Origin: Turnera subulata
Taxonomy: Eukaryota > Streptophyta > Magnoliopsida > Malpighiales > Passifloraceae
Direction: 5' to 3'
Length of the DNA stretch: 64,000 nucleotides
NCBI GenBank assembly: GCA_028386065.3
Contig: JAKUCV010005625.1
Span: forward strand, 33,913 to 97,912
The translations under genes and the position numbers were made by a program. The notes beneath the pieces are model-generated. The model was not told where the DNA came from. It ran no database searches and was given only the letters and a program-made list of their open reading frames with translations. Every line of letters starts with the position of its first letter. Within the stretch, counting starts at the first letter, position 1. This document shows, piece after piece, positions 44,659 to 57,144 of this stretch.

Positions 44659-44980
44659 TGTAACGCCCCGGATTTTCGGTATTCAATTTTTATGGATTCT
44701 CTGAATTTTTGAAATTTTATTTTCAATTTTTACCCTTGCAGAAATTCCAGGAATTTTGGTCAAGAAAATTAATGATATTAATTTATTTTTCCATGGAAAT
44801 ATTTTATATATGTTGGATTTAATCCTAGTTCCGAGTTCTACGGAATTTATTTGTGTTTTGGGGTGCAACACATGGTGTAGTGTAGTTTTGCCAAAAACTA
44901 CGTAGTTTTGGGATAGGCCAAACATAAAACACACACCTGGCCTGCGTTTTGACCAAGGGAAGAGGGTTGACCGTGCCTAA

Positions 44981-45039
44981 GACCAAAACGACGTCGTTTT
45001 GGTCCCGGCCGAAATCAACCCTAACCCTAGAGTATAAAA
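44981..45039 (+). promoter_or_regulatory. LTR core promoter of element B: palindrome, telo-box and TATA box
   Basis: A perfect 24-bp palindrome (44981-45004) is centred on GACGTC, an ACGT core of the kind bound by plant bZIP factors. It is followed by AACCCTAACCCTAG (telo-box-like) and TATAAAA at 45033-45039. A CT-rich leader starts right after. Transcription from here would make the element RNA. The same block is at 49893-49950. Confidence 0.7.
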
Positions 45040-46369
45040 ACTTCTCTTTTCCTCTCTCTCCTCATTCTCTTCTTCCTCTCTTTTCTTCCAGAACGACTGC
45101 CCACTTTTCCTTTTCCCCGATTTCCTCTCTTCTCTCCCATTCCACGATTTCTTCTCAACGATTACCGCAACCTCCAAATCACTCCTCGTTCTCTTCTCTT
45201 TTTCTTTACTTTTCCTCTCACATTCTTGGCCGATCCGGTTCTCTTCTCTTCTCCCCACCACATATCGACACCATCTTTTCTTCTCCTCCTAATCGCCGCC
45301 GTCGCTGTAACGAGGGTGGAGGCACGGGCAGTGCGAGGTCTGGGTCGCGACGGGATGTCCGCATCGCTGTGTAAGTCACGCCGCCTCCCCTGTTTCTTCC
45401 TTTTATTTTGTTTTCTTCTCCTCTTCCTTCTCCTCTAGTAGACCTTTGGGGGTCTGTGATTAATCGGGTTTATTCGTGTCTTTGGGGTGTCTCGTGGTGA
45501 TTTTGTGATGGTGACGAGACCCGAGAGGATCTGTGAGAGAGGACTGGGCTCTCTTACTCGCGAGGCAGGTGTATCGCCGACGAGGTAAGCCGCCGGTTTT
45601 GTCTCCTCTCTTAGTCCCTCTGTTTCCTTCTCGTTTTGTGGGTTGTTGTTCTAACCCGTTTTGGGTGTGTGGGTGTGTGCGGTTGTTGGCTTGTGACGGC
45701 GGGTCTTGTGTTGGTTTTGTATGGGGCCGGCTGCGAGTTGGGTGCGTTGTGCTTGCTGGTTCGGCTGTGTCGATGGTGGTGTGGGGTTGATTTGAGGAGG
45801 GTTTGGCTCGGGTGACAAGACCAGAGGCGCGGGAGTGCGGATCCAGAACTGACTTGTGCTGGTAAACTTTCTACGAGTTTGTGATGTTGGTGTTTTCGAC
45901 TACGGGTTGGATAGGCTCGGATCTGGTGCTGTTTGACAGAGTCGGTTTTGGACAGTGAGTTTCTTTTTGGTGAGAATCCGATGCTCCATTCTCTACTTGT
46001 TCGTTTAAATGATGTTTCTGCGAGTTGATGGTAGAATTGAGTGTCGTTGTTGGATGTTCGGATTTTTGGGCATATTTCTGCGTATTCTTTGGCATTTCGG
46101 GTTTCTTTCCGGCAAGGTTACCGGAATCCGACGAGCTTGGGAATTTTCAGGCGAGGTTCGGGAACTGTTCCGGCAAGCATCGAGACCAACACTAGATGGT
46201 AATTACTGGACGACGATGTGTATTTCTTTTCCAGCATGTCATGTATTTTGATAAGGCATTAGGCAAATGTATTAAAATTAAATGAAATTAGTGGAAACCG
46301 AGTGTGACGTTTGAGTGCTGCGTGGTCGGAATATATCCGACGCACAGAGTATCTTTAGGCCGGAAAGGT

Positions 46370-46620
46370 TTGGGCTCGGGAGTTTGATTGTACTATTATT
46401 ATGATGGGCCAGGTCCGGGCTCAATAAATGTTACATTACGTATGTATGGGCTTTGGGCCCAATTTCCATGATTAATGCGGCTTTAGGCCCAACAAAGACT
46501 AATTAATTTAAGATGGATTTTTAGGCCCAATGGCTTGTATTTGTGATGGGCTTTAGGCTCAATAAGGTTGATTAAGTTTATATGGGCTTAGGCCCAACAA
46601 CCATAATATGGATTTAAGTT
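46370..46620 (+). repeat. GGGCTTTAGGCCC mini-hairpin zone in the 5' LTR of element B
   Basis: Six to eight copies of GGGCTTTAGGCCCAA-like units (GGGCTTTGGGCCC, GGCTTTAGGCCC, GGGCTTAGGCCC) at 20-40 bp spacing. Each can form a 4-5 bp stem. Confidence 0.65.
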
Positions 46621-47701
46621 AAATATGAAATTATGGAGTTTAAGAATTATATTTGGGCTTAGACCCCGACCCATTAGTGGATTCACGGTTATTGAACACA
46701 AACGGGCTAGAAGGCTCAAGATTTCATCTTTAGCATACATTTAGTATTTGTCATGAATAAGTGTCTTATGTGATGTATATGTGGTAGGATGTTTAGGGCA
46801 TAGGAATGTCGAGGTGGAACAAAGCTTCAAGTTCCGAGACAGTTAATATGGCCCAGGTGAGGTCTCATAAACCTTTGTATGCATTACTGCCTACAATGCT
46901 CGGTTAATTGTCTTGGTATATAAAGTGGTATTATTTGCTTGGCCTTGAATGCTGTATGCATGCTTGCCTGCTTTGCGGATGTTCTTGCTTACACCTTGTA
47001 TTTTTTTTGAGGTTGTCTCTAATGTAGTGTGCATGATTATATGAACTGTGTACCAGTGTGGTATGATATGCCTGTCGAGTGTGACTTGTTTTGTGTGTTA
47101 AATAACATGCTATATGGTTTTGTGGTTCGTGTGGTGGACTATGGGCTGGAGGCCCGGACTTGAGAATAACATGTAAAATCCACACAAACCTGGACAATCA
47201 TATGTAATGGTACTCGAAACTCTTTAAGCATAATTGAGAATAAAATACTATAACAATTCTACTGTGGGGCTGTTGACCGGTTGGTTCGAGCGGGAAGTGA
47301 TACCCTTCGGGATTTCATGCGGTTTTGCATGGTATATGCGGTTTAGCATATGGGTCTGTTATGACCGGTTCTACCTCCCTCTTTCTACCTCCCCCTTTCT
47401 ACCTCCCTCTTTCTCTCTGTCTCTATGATGGTATTTGGGCTTGGGCCCTGATTGTATTTGGGCTTATGCCCTGGTTGTCTGATCAGATGGGACCGAGCTC
47501 GACGCACACAGTAGAGGGCCCTAATAAAATATTTAAACCTAATAACAAAGATAATAAAATAAGTAATAATAAGTGATGGTTGAAGTCTGGTGATGACTGG
47601 TGTTGTGTATTGTGACTTGATTGTGCGTTGTGATTGCTGTTGCTTGATGCTGGTGTATTTGAAGTTGATCTGTATTTGTATATACTGGTTTATTTGTTTG
47701 C

Positions 47702-47725
47702 GGTGAGACAGTGGTTGGTCTCACC
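47702..47725 (+). repeat. Stem-loop GGTGAGAC/GTCTCACC in the 5' LTR of element B
   Basis: Perfect 8-bp stem with an 8-base loop. It occupies a position similar to the GGTGAG...CTCACC stem in the other LTR families and is repeated at 52652-52675. Confidence 0.75.
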
Positions 47726-48099
47726 CCCTCACAGTCTTTACACAGGTTAGCTGATCGATGATCAGATGAGCATATCAACAGATGGCAGTGCTTTCCTCCT
47801 CGGGTCGGATCCATAGGGTTCATTGCATGCATGTTGCTTTCTATTTTTTGTCTTCCGCTGCGTACTTGATTCTGTTGTATTATTTATTATTTGATTAAAA
47901 TGTTTGATCGTGTTGATGGTTTCGTATCCTGGGTAGAAGGGCATATTTGTCACTTCTCATGTTGGAATTAATTTAATGGGTTATTTGGGATACGGGTGTT
48001 TAGTTGAGGATTTTCGTGTCCCGGGAATGATAAGGGCAATTTAGTCATTTCATATTTAAATTCTATTTTATATTAATAAATTGGGACACAGGCGTTTCA

Positions 48100-49569
48100 G
48101 TTAGTAGCGAAGCAGGCTTTAGATCCTTGGGGATGTTTTGAAATGTTTTGTGATCTTTTGTGCATATGTCTGCTCCTTTTGAGTCGTATGTTGCATTGAC
48201 TTATGCATGTATATAGTGAGTCGTACTATGGATCCGGTGGAGGACACACACCTGCTGAGGGTCGGAGTGACCCGGTATTGTTGTTGAAGTGACATGTTTG
48301 CCTTTACAGCTTAGGCTGTTGCAAAGTTTGTCTGGTGGAATATCCACTATTTGTCAGAGTCGGTGTAGACTCTTGACTCCTTGATTGTGTTTCTTATCGG
48401 TGTGGAACTGGCCAATACAATTAAGAACCATCATTTTTCTTTAGGATGTACATCTGTTAAGGGATGATTTGATCTGAGACTTGTGGAAATGATTCCTGTA
48501 AACTTGGTGATCATGTTATGTGTGGTCTGGTTTGTTGAGCTCGAGGATTTGAATTTATTTGTGAAATTACAATATAGATTTAATCTTATTCGGAGTTCGA
48601 GCTGATAATTGTTGATTAAATTTGAGTTTGATTTAATGGTATATTCGGAGAGTTATCTGTCAATTTACTTGTGAATTATTATTATGGATTAAATCTTGTC
48701 CGGAGATTGAGATGATTTCTTGAATTATGTTGAGGTTGATCTAATGGGTATTTGAGGAAATATCTTTTGATGATACTTGAGGTACTTAACCTTGGTGGGA
48801 ATTGAGATATTTGTGGTGATTGTGATAAAAAGGTTTGATCATGGATCTTGGTTGAAGTTATAGTTCATGTGATTGATGAGGATGCTAGGAGTATGTTTAC
48901 ATTAAGGCTTGATTTTGAGGTGATCTTGGGTATTGTGATTCAATTGCTAAGTTATTAATTATGTGATGAGAGATACAATGATGTTGTAAGTTCCTTATCA
49001 AAGAAACTTTGGTGTTCGTGCTAGGAATGACTTGAGGAATAGATTCATGAGTATGAGTTATGAAAGAATGTTTGGGTCTTGAGGAATCCAGGTTATAGAA
49101 TTATAATTACGATATCTCGGTAATGATTGGATTCGAGTGCCTAAGGTATGTTCCGGGAATTATACGATTTTGGCTGGATTGATGTGTGGAAAAGGAAATA
49201 GTTTGAGGTTTGGAACATGAATTAGATCATGGATTTTTTTTGGTCTTGTGTTATTCATAATGGGAGTGATGATAAATCAAATGGTTTATGGATTATGATA
49301 TTAATAATGTTGATGACGTTTGGATAAGACTCTTGGGTTAGTGTTTTGATCTGGTGCTCTATAGATCATGTTTGGCTAAGGTCGATGATTGACTTAGTAT
49401 ATTGGAGTTCTTATTTGGAAATGTGATTGATGGACATGATGGTTCTACTTGGTGGTTTTGGCCAACGGTATTTTGATACCGGATAAGTCTTGTTTGAGTC
49501 AGTTATGCACTTGGTTGCTTGACTTATCTTCAAATTTCGAGGACGAAATTTTGTTAAGTAGGGTAGAAC
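48100..49569 (+). mobile_element. Internal domain of element B, non-coding
   Basis: Begins GTTAGTAGCGAAGCAGGC, a possible strongly degenerate iMet primer site with similarity to the site of element C. A gag-start remnant ATGGATCCGGTGGAGG lies near 48231, but the frame dies within about 20 codons. The rest is G/T-rich without open frames on either strand. It ends with TTCGAGGACGAAATTTTGTTAAG before the 3' LTR. Confidence 0.8.
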
Positions 49570-52500
49570 TGTAACGCTCCGGATTTTCGATATTCAATTT
49601 TTATGGATTTTCTGAATTTTTGAAATTTTATTTCCAATTTTTACCCTTGCAGAAATTCCAGGAATTTTGGTCAAGAAAATTAATGCTATTAATTTATTTT
49701 TCCATGGAAATATTTTATATATGTTGGATTTAATCCTAGTTTCGGGTTCTACGGAATTTATTTGTGTTTTGGGGTGCAACACATGGTGTAGTGTAGTTTT
49801 GCCAAAAACTATGTAGTTTTGGGATAGACCAAACATAAAACACACACCTGGCTTGCGTTTTGACCAAGGGAAGAGGGTTGACCGTGCCTAAGACCAAAAC
49901 GACGTCGTTTTGGTTCCGGCCGAAATCAACCCTAACCCTAGAGTATAAAAACTTCTCTTTTCCTCTCTCTCCTCACTCTGTTCTTCCTCTCTTTTCTTCT
50001 AGAATGGCTGCCCACTTTTCCTTTTCCCCGATTTCCTCTCTTCTCTCCCATTCCACGATTTCTTCTCAACGATTACCGCAACCTCCAAATCTCTTCCTCG
50101 TTCTCTTCTCTTTTTCTTTACTTTTCCTCTCACATTCTTGGCCGATCCGGTTCTCTTCTCTTCTCCCCACCACATATCGACACCATCTTTTCTTCTCCTT
50201 CTAATCGCAGCCGTCGCTGCAACGAGGGTGAAGGCACGGGCAGTGCGAGGTCTGGGTCGCGACGGGATGTCCGCATCGCTGTGTAAGTCACGCCGCCTCC
50301 CCTGTTTCTTCCTTTCATTTTGTTTTCTTCTCCTCTTCCTTCTCCTCTAGTAGACCTTTGGGGTTCTGTGATTAATCGGGTTTATTCGTGTCCTTGGGGT
50401 GTGTCGTGGTGATTTTGTGATGGTGACGAGACCCGAGAGGATCTGTAAGAGAGGACTGGGCTCTCTAACTCGCGAGGCAGGTGTATCGCCGACGAGGTAA
50501 GCCGCCGGTTTTGTCTCCTCTCTCAGTCCCTCTGTTTCCTTCTCGTTTTGTGGGTTGTTGTTCTAACCAATTTTGGGTGTGTGGGTGTGTGCGGTTGTTG
50601 GCTTGTGGCGGCGGGTCTTGTCTTGGTTTTGTCTGGGGTCGGCTTCGAGTTGGGTGTGTTGTGCTTGCTGGTTCGGCTGTGTCGATGGTGGTGTGGGGTT
50701 GATTTGAGGAGGGTTTGGCTCGGGTGACAAGACCAGAGGCGCGGGAGTGCGGATCCAGAACCGGCTTGTGCTGGTCAACTTTCTGCGAGTTTGTGTTGTT
50801 GTTGTTTTCGACTACGGGTTGGATAGGCTCGGATCTGGTGCTGTTTGACAGAGTCGGTTTTGGACAGTGAGTTTTTTTTGGTGAGAATCCGATGCTCCAT
50901 TCTCTACTTGTTCGTTTAAAAGATGTTTCTGCGAGTTGATGGTTGAATTGAGTGCCATTGTTGGATGTTCGGATTTTTGGGCAGATTTCTGCGTATTCTT
51001 TGGCATTTCGGGTTTTTTTCCTGCAAGGTTACCGGAATCCAGCGAGCTCGGGAATTTTTCGGCGAGGTTCGGGAACTGTTCCGGCAAGCATCGAGACCAA
51101 CACTAGATGGTAATTACTGGACGACTATGTGTATTTTTTTCCAGCATGTCATGTATCTTGATAAGGCATTAGGCAAATGTATTAAAATGAAATGAAATTA
51201 GTGGAAACCGAGTGTGACGTTTGAGTGGTGCGTGGTCGGAATATATCCGACGCACAGAGTATCTTTAGGCCGGAAAGGTTTGGGCTCGGGAGTTTGATTG
51301 TACTATTATTATGATGGGCCAGGCCCGGGCTCAATAAATGTTACATTACGTATGTATGGGCTTTGGGCCCAATTTCCATTATTAATGCGGCTTTAGGCCC
51401 AACAAAGACTAATTAATTTAAGATGGATTTTTAGGCCCAATGACTAATGAAGTGGGCTTTAGGCCTAATGGCTTGTATTTGTGATGGGCTTTAGGCTCGA
51501 TAAGGTTGATTAAGTTTATATGGGCTTAGGCCCAACAACCATAATATGGATTTAAGTTAAATATGAAATTATGGAGTTTAAGAATTATATTTGGGCTTAG
51601 ACTCCGATCCATTAGTGGATTCACGGTTAATGAACACAAACGGGCTATAAGGCTCAAGATTTCATCTTTAGCATACAATTAGTATTTGTCATGAATAAGT
51701 GTCTTATGTGATGTATATGTGGTAGGATGTTGAGGGCATAGAAATGTCGAGGTGGAACAAAGCTTCAAGTTCCGAGACAGTTAATATGGCCCAGGTGAGG
51801 ACTCATAAACCTTTGTATGCATTACTGCCTACAATGCTCGGTTAATTGTCTTGGTATATAAAGTGGTATTATTTGCTTGGCCTTGAATGCTGTATGCATG
51901 CTTGCCTGCTTTGCGGATGTTCTTGATTACACCTTGTATTTTTTTTGAGGTTGTCTCTGATGCAGTGTGCATGATTATATGAACTGTGTACCAGTGTGGT
52001 ATGATATGCCTGTCGAGTATGACTTGTTTTGTGTGTTAAATAACGTGATACATGGTTTTGTGGTTCGCGTGGTGGTCTATGGGCTGGAGGCTCGGACTTG
52101 AGAATAAGATGTAAAATCCCCACAAACCTGGACAACCATATGTAATGGTACTCGAAATTCTTTAAGCATAATTGAGAATAAAATACTATAACAATTCTAC
52201 TGTGGGGCTGTTGACCGGTTGGTTCAAGCGGGAAGTGATACCCCTCGGGATTTCATGCGGTTTTGCATGGTATATGCGGTTTAGCATATGGGTCTGTTAT
52301 GACTGGTTCTACCTCCCTCTTTCTACCTCCCCCTCTCTACCTCCCTCTTTCTCTCTGTCTGTTTCTCTCTCTCTATGATGGTATTTGGGCTTGGGCCCTG
52401 ATTGTATTTGGGCTTATGCCCTGGTTGTCTGATCAGATGGGACCGAGCTCGACGCACACAGTAGAGGGCCCTAATAAAATATTTAAACCTAATAACAAAG

Positions 52501-53049
52501 ATAATAAAATATGTAGTGATAAGTGATGGTTGAAGTCTGGTGATGACTGGTGTTGTGTTTTGTGACTTGATTGTGCATTGTGATTGTTGTTGCTTGATGC
52601 TGGTGTATTTGAAGTTGATCTGTATTTGTATATACTGGTTTATTTGTTTGCGGTGAGACAGTGGTTGGTCTCACCACCTCACAGTCTTTACACAGGTTAG
52701 TTGATCGATGATCAGAAGAGCATATCAGCAGATGGCAGTGCTTTCCTCCTCGGGTCGGATCCATATGGTTTATTGCATGCATGCTGCTTTCTATTTTTTG
52801 TCTTCCGCTGCGTACTTGATTCTGTTGTATTATTTATTATTTGATTAAAATGTTTGATCGTGTTGATGTTATCGTATCCTGGGTAGAAGGGCATTTTGGT
52901 CACTTCTCATGGTGGAATTAATTTAGTGGGTTATTTGGGATACGGGTGTTTAGTTGAGGATTTTCGTGTCCCGGGAATGATAAGGGCAATTTAGTCATTT
53001 TATATTTAAATTCTATTTTATATTAGTAAATTGGGACACGGGCGTTTCA
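49570..53049 (+). repeat. 3' LTR of element B
   Basis: 3480 bp, nearly identical to 44659-48099 with scattered substitutions and small indels (an extra GGGCTTTAGGCC unit near 51450, extra CT repeats near 52360). The promoter block is at 49893-49950, the mini-hairpin zone at 51310-51550 and the stem-loop at 52652-52675. Confidence 0.92.
49893..49950 (+). promoter_or_regulatory. Promoter block of the 3' LTR of element B
   Basis: A 22-bp perfect palindrome (49893-49914), a telo-box-like AACCCTAACCCTAG and TATAAAA at 49944-49950. One flanking base pair of the longer palindrome in the 5' LTR is mismatched here. Confidence 0.65.
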
Positions 53050-56000
53050 GCAACTGTAATCAGGACTCTTACCGCCCGAAGTGCCAAATCTGCAGCAAAA
53101 TTGGCCATACTGCAGCTAATTGTTTTCAACGCAATTCTAATTTGACTCCCTCAGTTAATACTGTTTCTCCGGCTTACCCTTCTTACTCTCTAAGTCAATG
53201 GTTTCCTGATACTGGTGCCAGTCACCATGTGACTCCAGAACAACATACTCTTCATCCCTATACAGAATACTTTGGCCATGATTCGGTTCAGGTTGGTAAT
53301 GGTCAGGGCTTACCCATTGCAGGTGTTGGTAATGTTTCTATTCCCTCCTCCTCCAGACCTTTACTTGTTAAAAATATATTACATGTGCCTAAAATCACTC
53401 AATCTTGTACAACAATTTGCACATGATAATGGAGTTTTCTTTGAATTTCACCCTGAATTGTTTCTTGTAAAGGATCAAGCCACCAAGAACATACTTCTTA
53501 CCGGCAGGAGAAGTAATGGTCTTTACACCTTCGATTTTGCTTTGATGCAAAGAGGACCACAAGCACTTTCTATTACGAGGGTTGAGGCAGAAACTTGGCA
53601 CTGACGTCTAGGCCATCCACATCTTCAAACACAACAGCATCTTCTTCACAAATTTAGTCTTCCTGTTTCGTCAGTTTCACGTTTTAATTCCTGTCTTTTC
53701 TGTCCGTTAGGAAAATCATCACGAACTCATTTGTCTCCCACTTTTAGTCGTTCAAATAAACCATTGGATCTTGTTTTTACAGATGTTTGGGGGCCTTCCC
53801 CGTATTCTAGTATTTTTGGTTCCAAATATTACGTTTTGTTTGTGGATGATTTTAGTGAATACATGTGGTTTTATCCAATTAAACGCAAATCAAAAGTCTA
53901 TCACATTTTCCAAAAGTTTCAAGCCCAAGTTGAAAGGCTGTTTGATACTAAAATTAAATTAGTTCAAAGTGACTAGGGAGGAGAGTAAGATCACTTAATC
54001 GTTGGTTTCAAAACTGTGGCATCACTCATCCTTTTCAGTGTCCTTACACTCATGAGCAACAAGGCTCCGTTGAGCGACGTCACAGGCATATTGTTGAAAC
54101 TGGCCTCAAATTAATGGCCACTGCAAAAATTCCACAAAGTTATTGGCACTTTGCATTAGAAACAACAGTTTTTCTGATTAATTTGTTACCAACTCGAGTA
54201 TTAAATCAAAAATCTCCACATCATGTTTTGTTTCCCACCATGCCTGACTATAATTTTCTTCTTGTTTTTGGGTGTCTTTGTTATCCTTAACTTCGCCCTC
54301 ACAATAATCACAAGTTTTCCTATCGTTCTGCCCCTTGAGTTTTCTTAGGCTATAGTTCTTTACACAAGGGATATAGGTGCTTAGATTTTGCAACCAAACG
54401 AACGTATGTAGCCCGCCATGTCAAATTCTTTGAAAAACAGTTTCCTTTTATTACCATGCAGCCTCGACTGACTCAAACTTCATCATCAAATGAGAATTGG
54501 GTGTCGGTGCCCTTACTGTCTTCTTCCCAGATAATGGCCACTTGCAGTCCTCATCTACCTCACCTGCTCCTGCCTTATCTCATTCTCAAACTTTATCTGC
54601 AAACCCCATTGCTCACACACCAACTAGCATGCCTCAATCCAAATCGGAAACCTCATCTTCTCAAGTTCCCCACACCACCACGCCTACCACCTCCACAAGA
54701 CTTATATCCCGTTGCCAACTCTCTTTCTCACCACCTAGTCTATCAATTTCCCAACCAAAATCAACTCCTTAGTCCAGTACACCACCACCAGCCGCACAAG
54801 TCACACCTGAGCCCACACGTCGATGACTCTTCATGCTAATCCCAAGCCTCCAACTAGATTTTTCCCATCCAACTACATAACTCAGAAACACACCACACCT
54901 CATACTGAACCATCTCCAATTACCGAAGCAAAAAAATATTCTGTATGGCGCATTGCAATGCAGGATGAGATCAATGCTTTGTTACAGAATCACACATGGA
55001 CATTGGTGCCTTATCATCATACCTGAACCTGATAGGGAGCAAATGGGTTTACAGGATCAAAAAGAAATCCAGTGGAGTTGTCGAGCACTATAAAGCTCGA
55101 CTGGTAGTAAAGGGGTTTCACCAACGGGAAGGAATTGACTTCAAAGAGATTTTTAGTCCCATCGTGAAACCCACCACCATTCACATTGTGCTTAGTTATG
55201 CTCTCTCTTGTAATTGGCAGGTACAAGAACTTGATGTTAGAAATGCCTTTCTTCATGGAAACCTTGATGAGGAAGCTTATATGGCTCAGCCGCAAGGATT
55301 TGTTGCTCCTGACAAGCCTGATCATGTTTGTCTTCTGCATAAGTCCTTATATGGCCTTAAGCAGGCGCCAAGAGCTTGGTACCGATGCCTTAGTGATCAT
55401 CTGTGCTCTCTTGGTTTTTACATCTCCAAGTCTGATTCCTCATTGATGATTTATAGGCGGGATGGTATTGTTTCTTATATACTAATCTATGTGGATGTAT
55501 CTTAGTTACAGGCAACGATCAAGGTTTTATTGCTGCATTGATTCGCAAGCTTGGGGATGAGTTCTCACTTCGTACATTGAGGCGTGCCAATTATTTTCTT
55601 GGTGTTCAAATCACTCCCAATAGTAAGGGCCTCTTGTTAACGCAAGAAAAATATATAACATATCTCTTGAAGAAGTCTGGGATGCAAGAGTGTAAAGGGC
55701 TGCACACTCCGGCCTCCACCACGACTAAGTTAAACAAGACCAGATATTGTCTTTGCGGTAAATAAAGTTAGTCAGTTTATGCAAACACCAACTGAGGAGC
55801 ACTTCCAAGCAGTGAACGCATATTGTGTTACTTGAAGCAAACTGTGCATTATGGTTTGCAGTTGTATCGAGCCACAGATAACACTCTTTAAGTTTATACA
55901 AATGCTGATTGGGGTGGTAGTATTGATGATGGAAAATCTACTGCTAGGTACTTGGTTCATCTAGGAAAGAACTTATTCTCTTGGTCCTCAAAGAAGCAGC

Positions 56001-56362
56001 GAACCATGGCTCGGTCATCGACCGAGGCCGAATACGAAGTTGTAGCGAACGATTCTGCAGAACTTTTCTGGATTCAGTCACTGTTGAGTGAACTTGGTGT
56101 TACTCACACCACTCTGTCTATTTAGAGTGACAACATTGGAGCTACTTATATCTGCCATAATCCGGTACAACACCCTCGTACGAAACACGCGGCTCTGGAT
56201 CTCCATTTTGTAAAAGAACAAGTTACAGCAAACAGATTGCGCATTCTTTTTTTTTTCAAAGTGAGGGTCAGTTAGTTGATGTTCTGACGAAGCCATTGCC
56301 ATCAAAACATTTTCTTCTATTGCGAGACAAACTGAACCTTTTCTCTACCCACGGTTCAGCTT
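53050..56362 (+). pseudogene. pol: copia gag 3' end and pol (broken)
   Basis: After the gypsy insertion the frame resumes with the zinc knuckle CQICSKIGHTAANCF and the protease site WFPDTGASHHVT (about 53205). A GAG-pre-integrase segment (RLGHPHLQ, after a stop at 53602) and an integrase core with DVWGPSP and VDDFSEYMWFYP follow. RT begins WVYRIKKKSSGVVEHYKARLV (about 55045), then LDVRNAFLHGNLDE and SLYGLKQAPRAWY. The catalytic YVDD box is lost: the frame reads IYVDVS and stops at 55503-55505, next to a small deletion. RNase H shows ARSSTEAEYE (about 56010) and [14 protein letters not shown]. Stops or shifts occur at about 53426, 53602, 53974, 54290, 54772, 55024, 55505 and 56125, so it is inactive. 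Confidence 0.9.
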
Positions 56363-56372
56363 GAGTGGGGAG

Positions 56373-56527
56373 TGTTAGTATATGATTGACATCAGGATAC
56401 TTATCAGATCAATTGTTTAGCTGCCTTATCACTTGTTATTATCTTAGCTGTGTTAGAGTTCCAACGTGTGCATACTTCTAGTCACTATAACACATCAGTT
56501 GTATTCATCAGTATATAATGTATAACA
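56373..56527 (+). repeat. 3' LTR of the copia element
   Basis: 155 bp, TGTTAGTATATG...TATAACA, preceded by TTGAGTGGGGAG, a typical copia purine tract. About 30 bp of LTR sequence is repeated again at 56537-56563. Confidence 0.85.
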
Positions 56528-57144
56528 TGGCTATGAATACATCAGTTGTATTCATCAGTATAAATTAATTACTTGCCATATTTGAAATGCCCCGACCCGT
56601 ATTTACCGTACACAGTAAACACGCGCCGGAACAGTGACGACCCAACCAAACCAAGCCCAGCATACAGTGTATACAACAGAAACTCAGGCTCAACAGCCCA
56701 AAAATAAAAACAACAATAACATCATAACCAGCCCAATGGCCCAACAATAGCAATATAATGCACAGCGGAAGACTTAATAACTCACAAAGACACTGTATGG
56801 GACACTAATGCAAACTATGGATCCAAGTCCTGTCCAAGTGATAACGCCACAGCCTGTCTGGAATGCACCAAACCTGTACCACAAATAACTCAACCTACAG
56901 GATGAAAGCCCGCAGGTGAGGGGTGAGTCCGAAGTGCAACACTATAATTACTCAAGGTCGAAAACAAGCAAAAACCACCAAAATACAACAAATCGAAAGA
57001 CTCGACCCAAAACCGGTCCAAGACCAAAAAGACTAAATCAAAAATCCATTTTCCAATTTTATCTTTCCGGGCCCCGTCACGGATAAGCTAGGGGTCAGAC
57101 CTGGTTATCAACATATTTCGGGTGCCAGACCAAATCAAGAGAAC

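Larger units (their letters stand above)
44659..48099 (+). repeat. 5' LTR of element B
   Basis: 3441 bp. Order: U3 with a palindrome, telo-box and TATA box (44981-45039), a CT-rich leader-like zone (45040-45440), a G/T-rich zone, a GGGCTTTAGGCCC-rich zone (46370-46620) and a strong hairpin (47702-47725). It ends GGGACACAGGCGTTTCA. Open frames within it are not conserved as proteins. Confidence 0.92.
44659..53049 (+). mobile_element. Non-autonomous Ty3/gypsy-type element B, nested in copia gag
   Basis: Two LTRs of about 3.45 kb (44659-48099 and 49570-53049) surround a 1.47-kb interior without gag-pol. The LTRs start TGTAACGC.CCGG and end GGCGTTTCA. The flanks ACAAC (44654-44658) and GCAAC (53050-53054) match at four of five bases, and rejoining across the insertion restores the copia frame through the zinc knuckle. 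The interior start has ATGGATCCGGTGGAGG, like the gag start of element 1, so it derives from a gypsy element that lost its coding region. Confidence 0.92.
43488..56527 (+). mobile_element. Ty1/copia retrotransposon, decayed and split by a gypsy insertion
   Basis: Short LTRs of about 155 bp (43488-43642 and 56373-56527) start TGTTAGTATATGATTGAC. The order gag, protease, integrase, RT, RNase H defines copia. Without the 8.4-kb insertion at 44659-53049 it would be about 4.65 kb. It sits in the NLR pseudogene. The base sequence past 56527 repeats part of the LTR (ATCAGTTGTATTCATCAGTATA) and shows no clear target-site duplication, so the right border is rearranged. Confidence 0.9.

Noticed and set aside
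56528..56582. Target-site duplication for the copia element (AGTAT/GTATA)
   Set aside because: The match depends on shifting the LTR end and on a partial LTR repeat; the NLR sequence expected on the right is absent.
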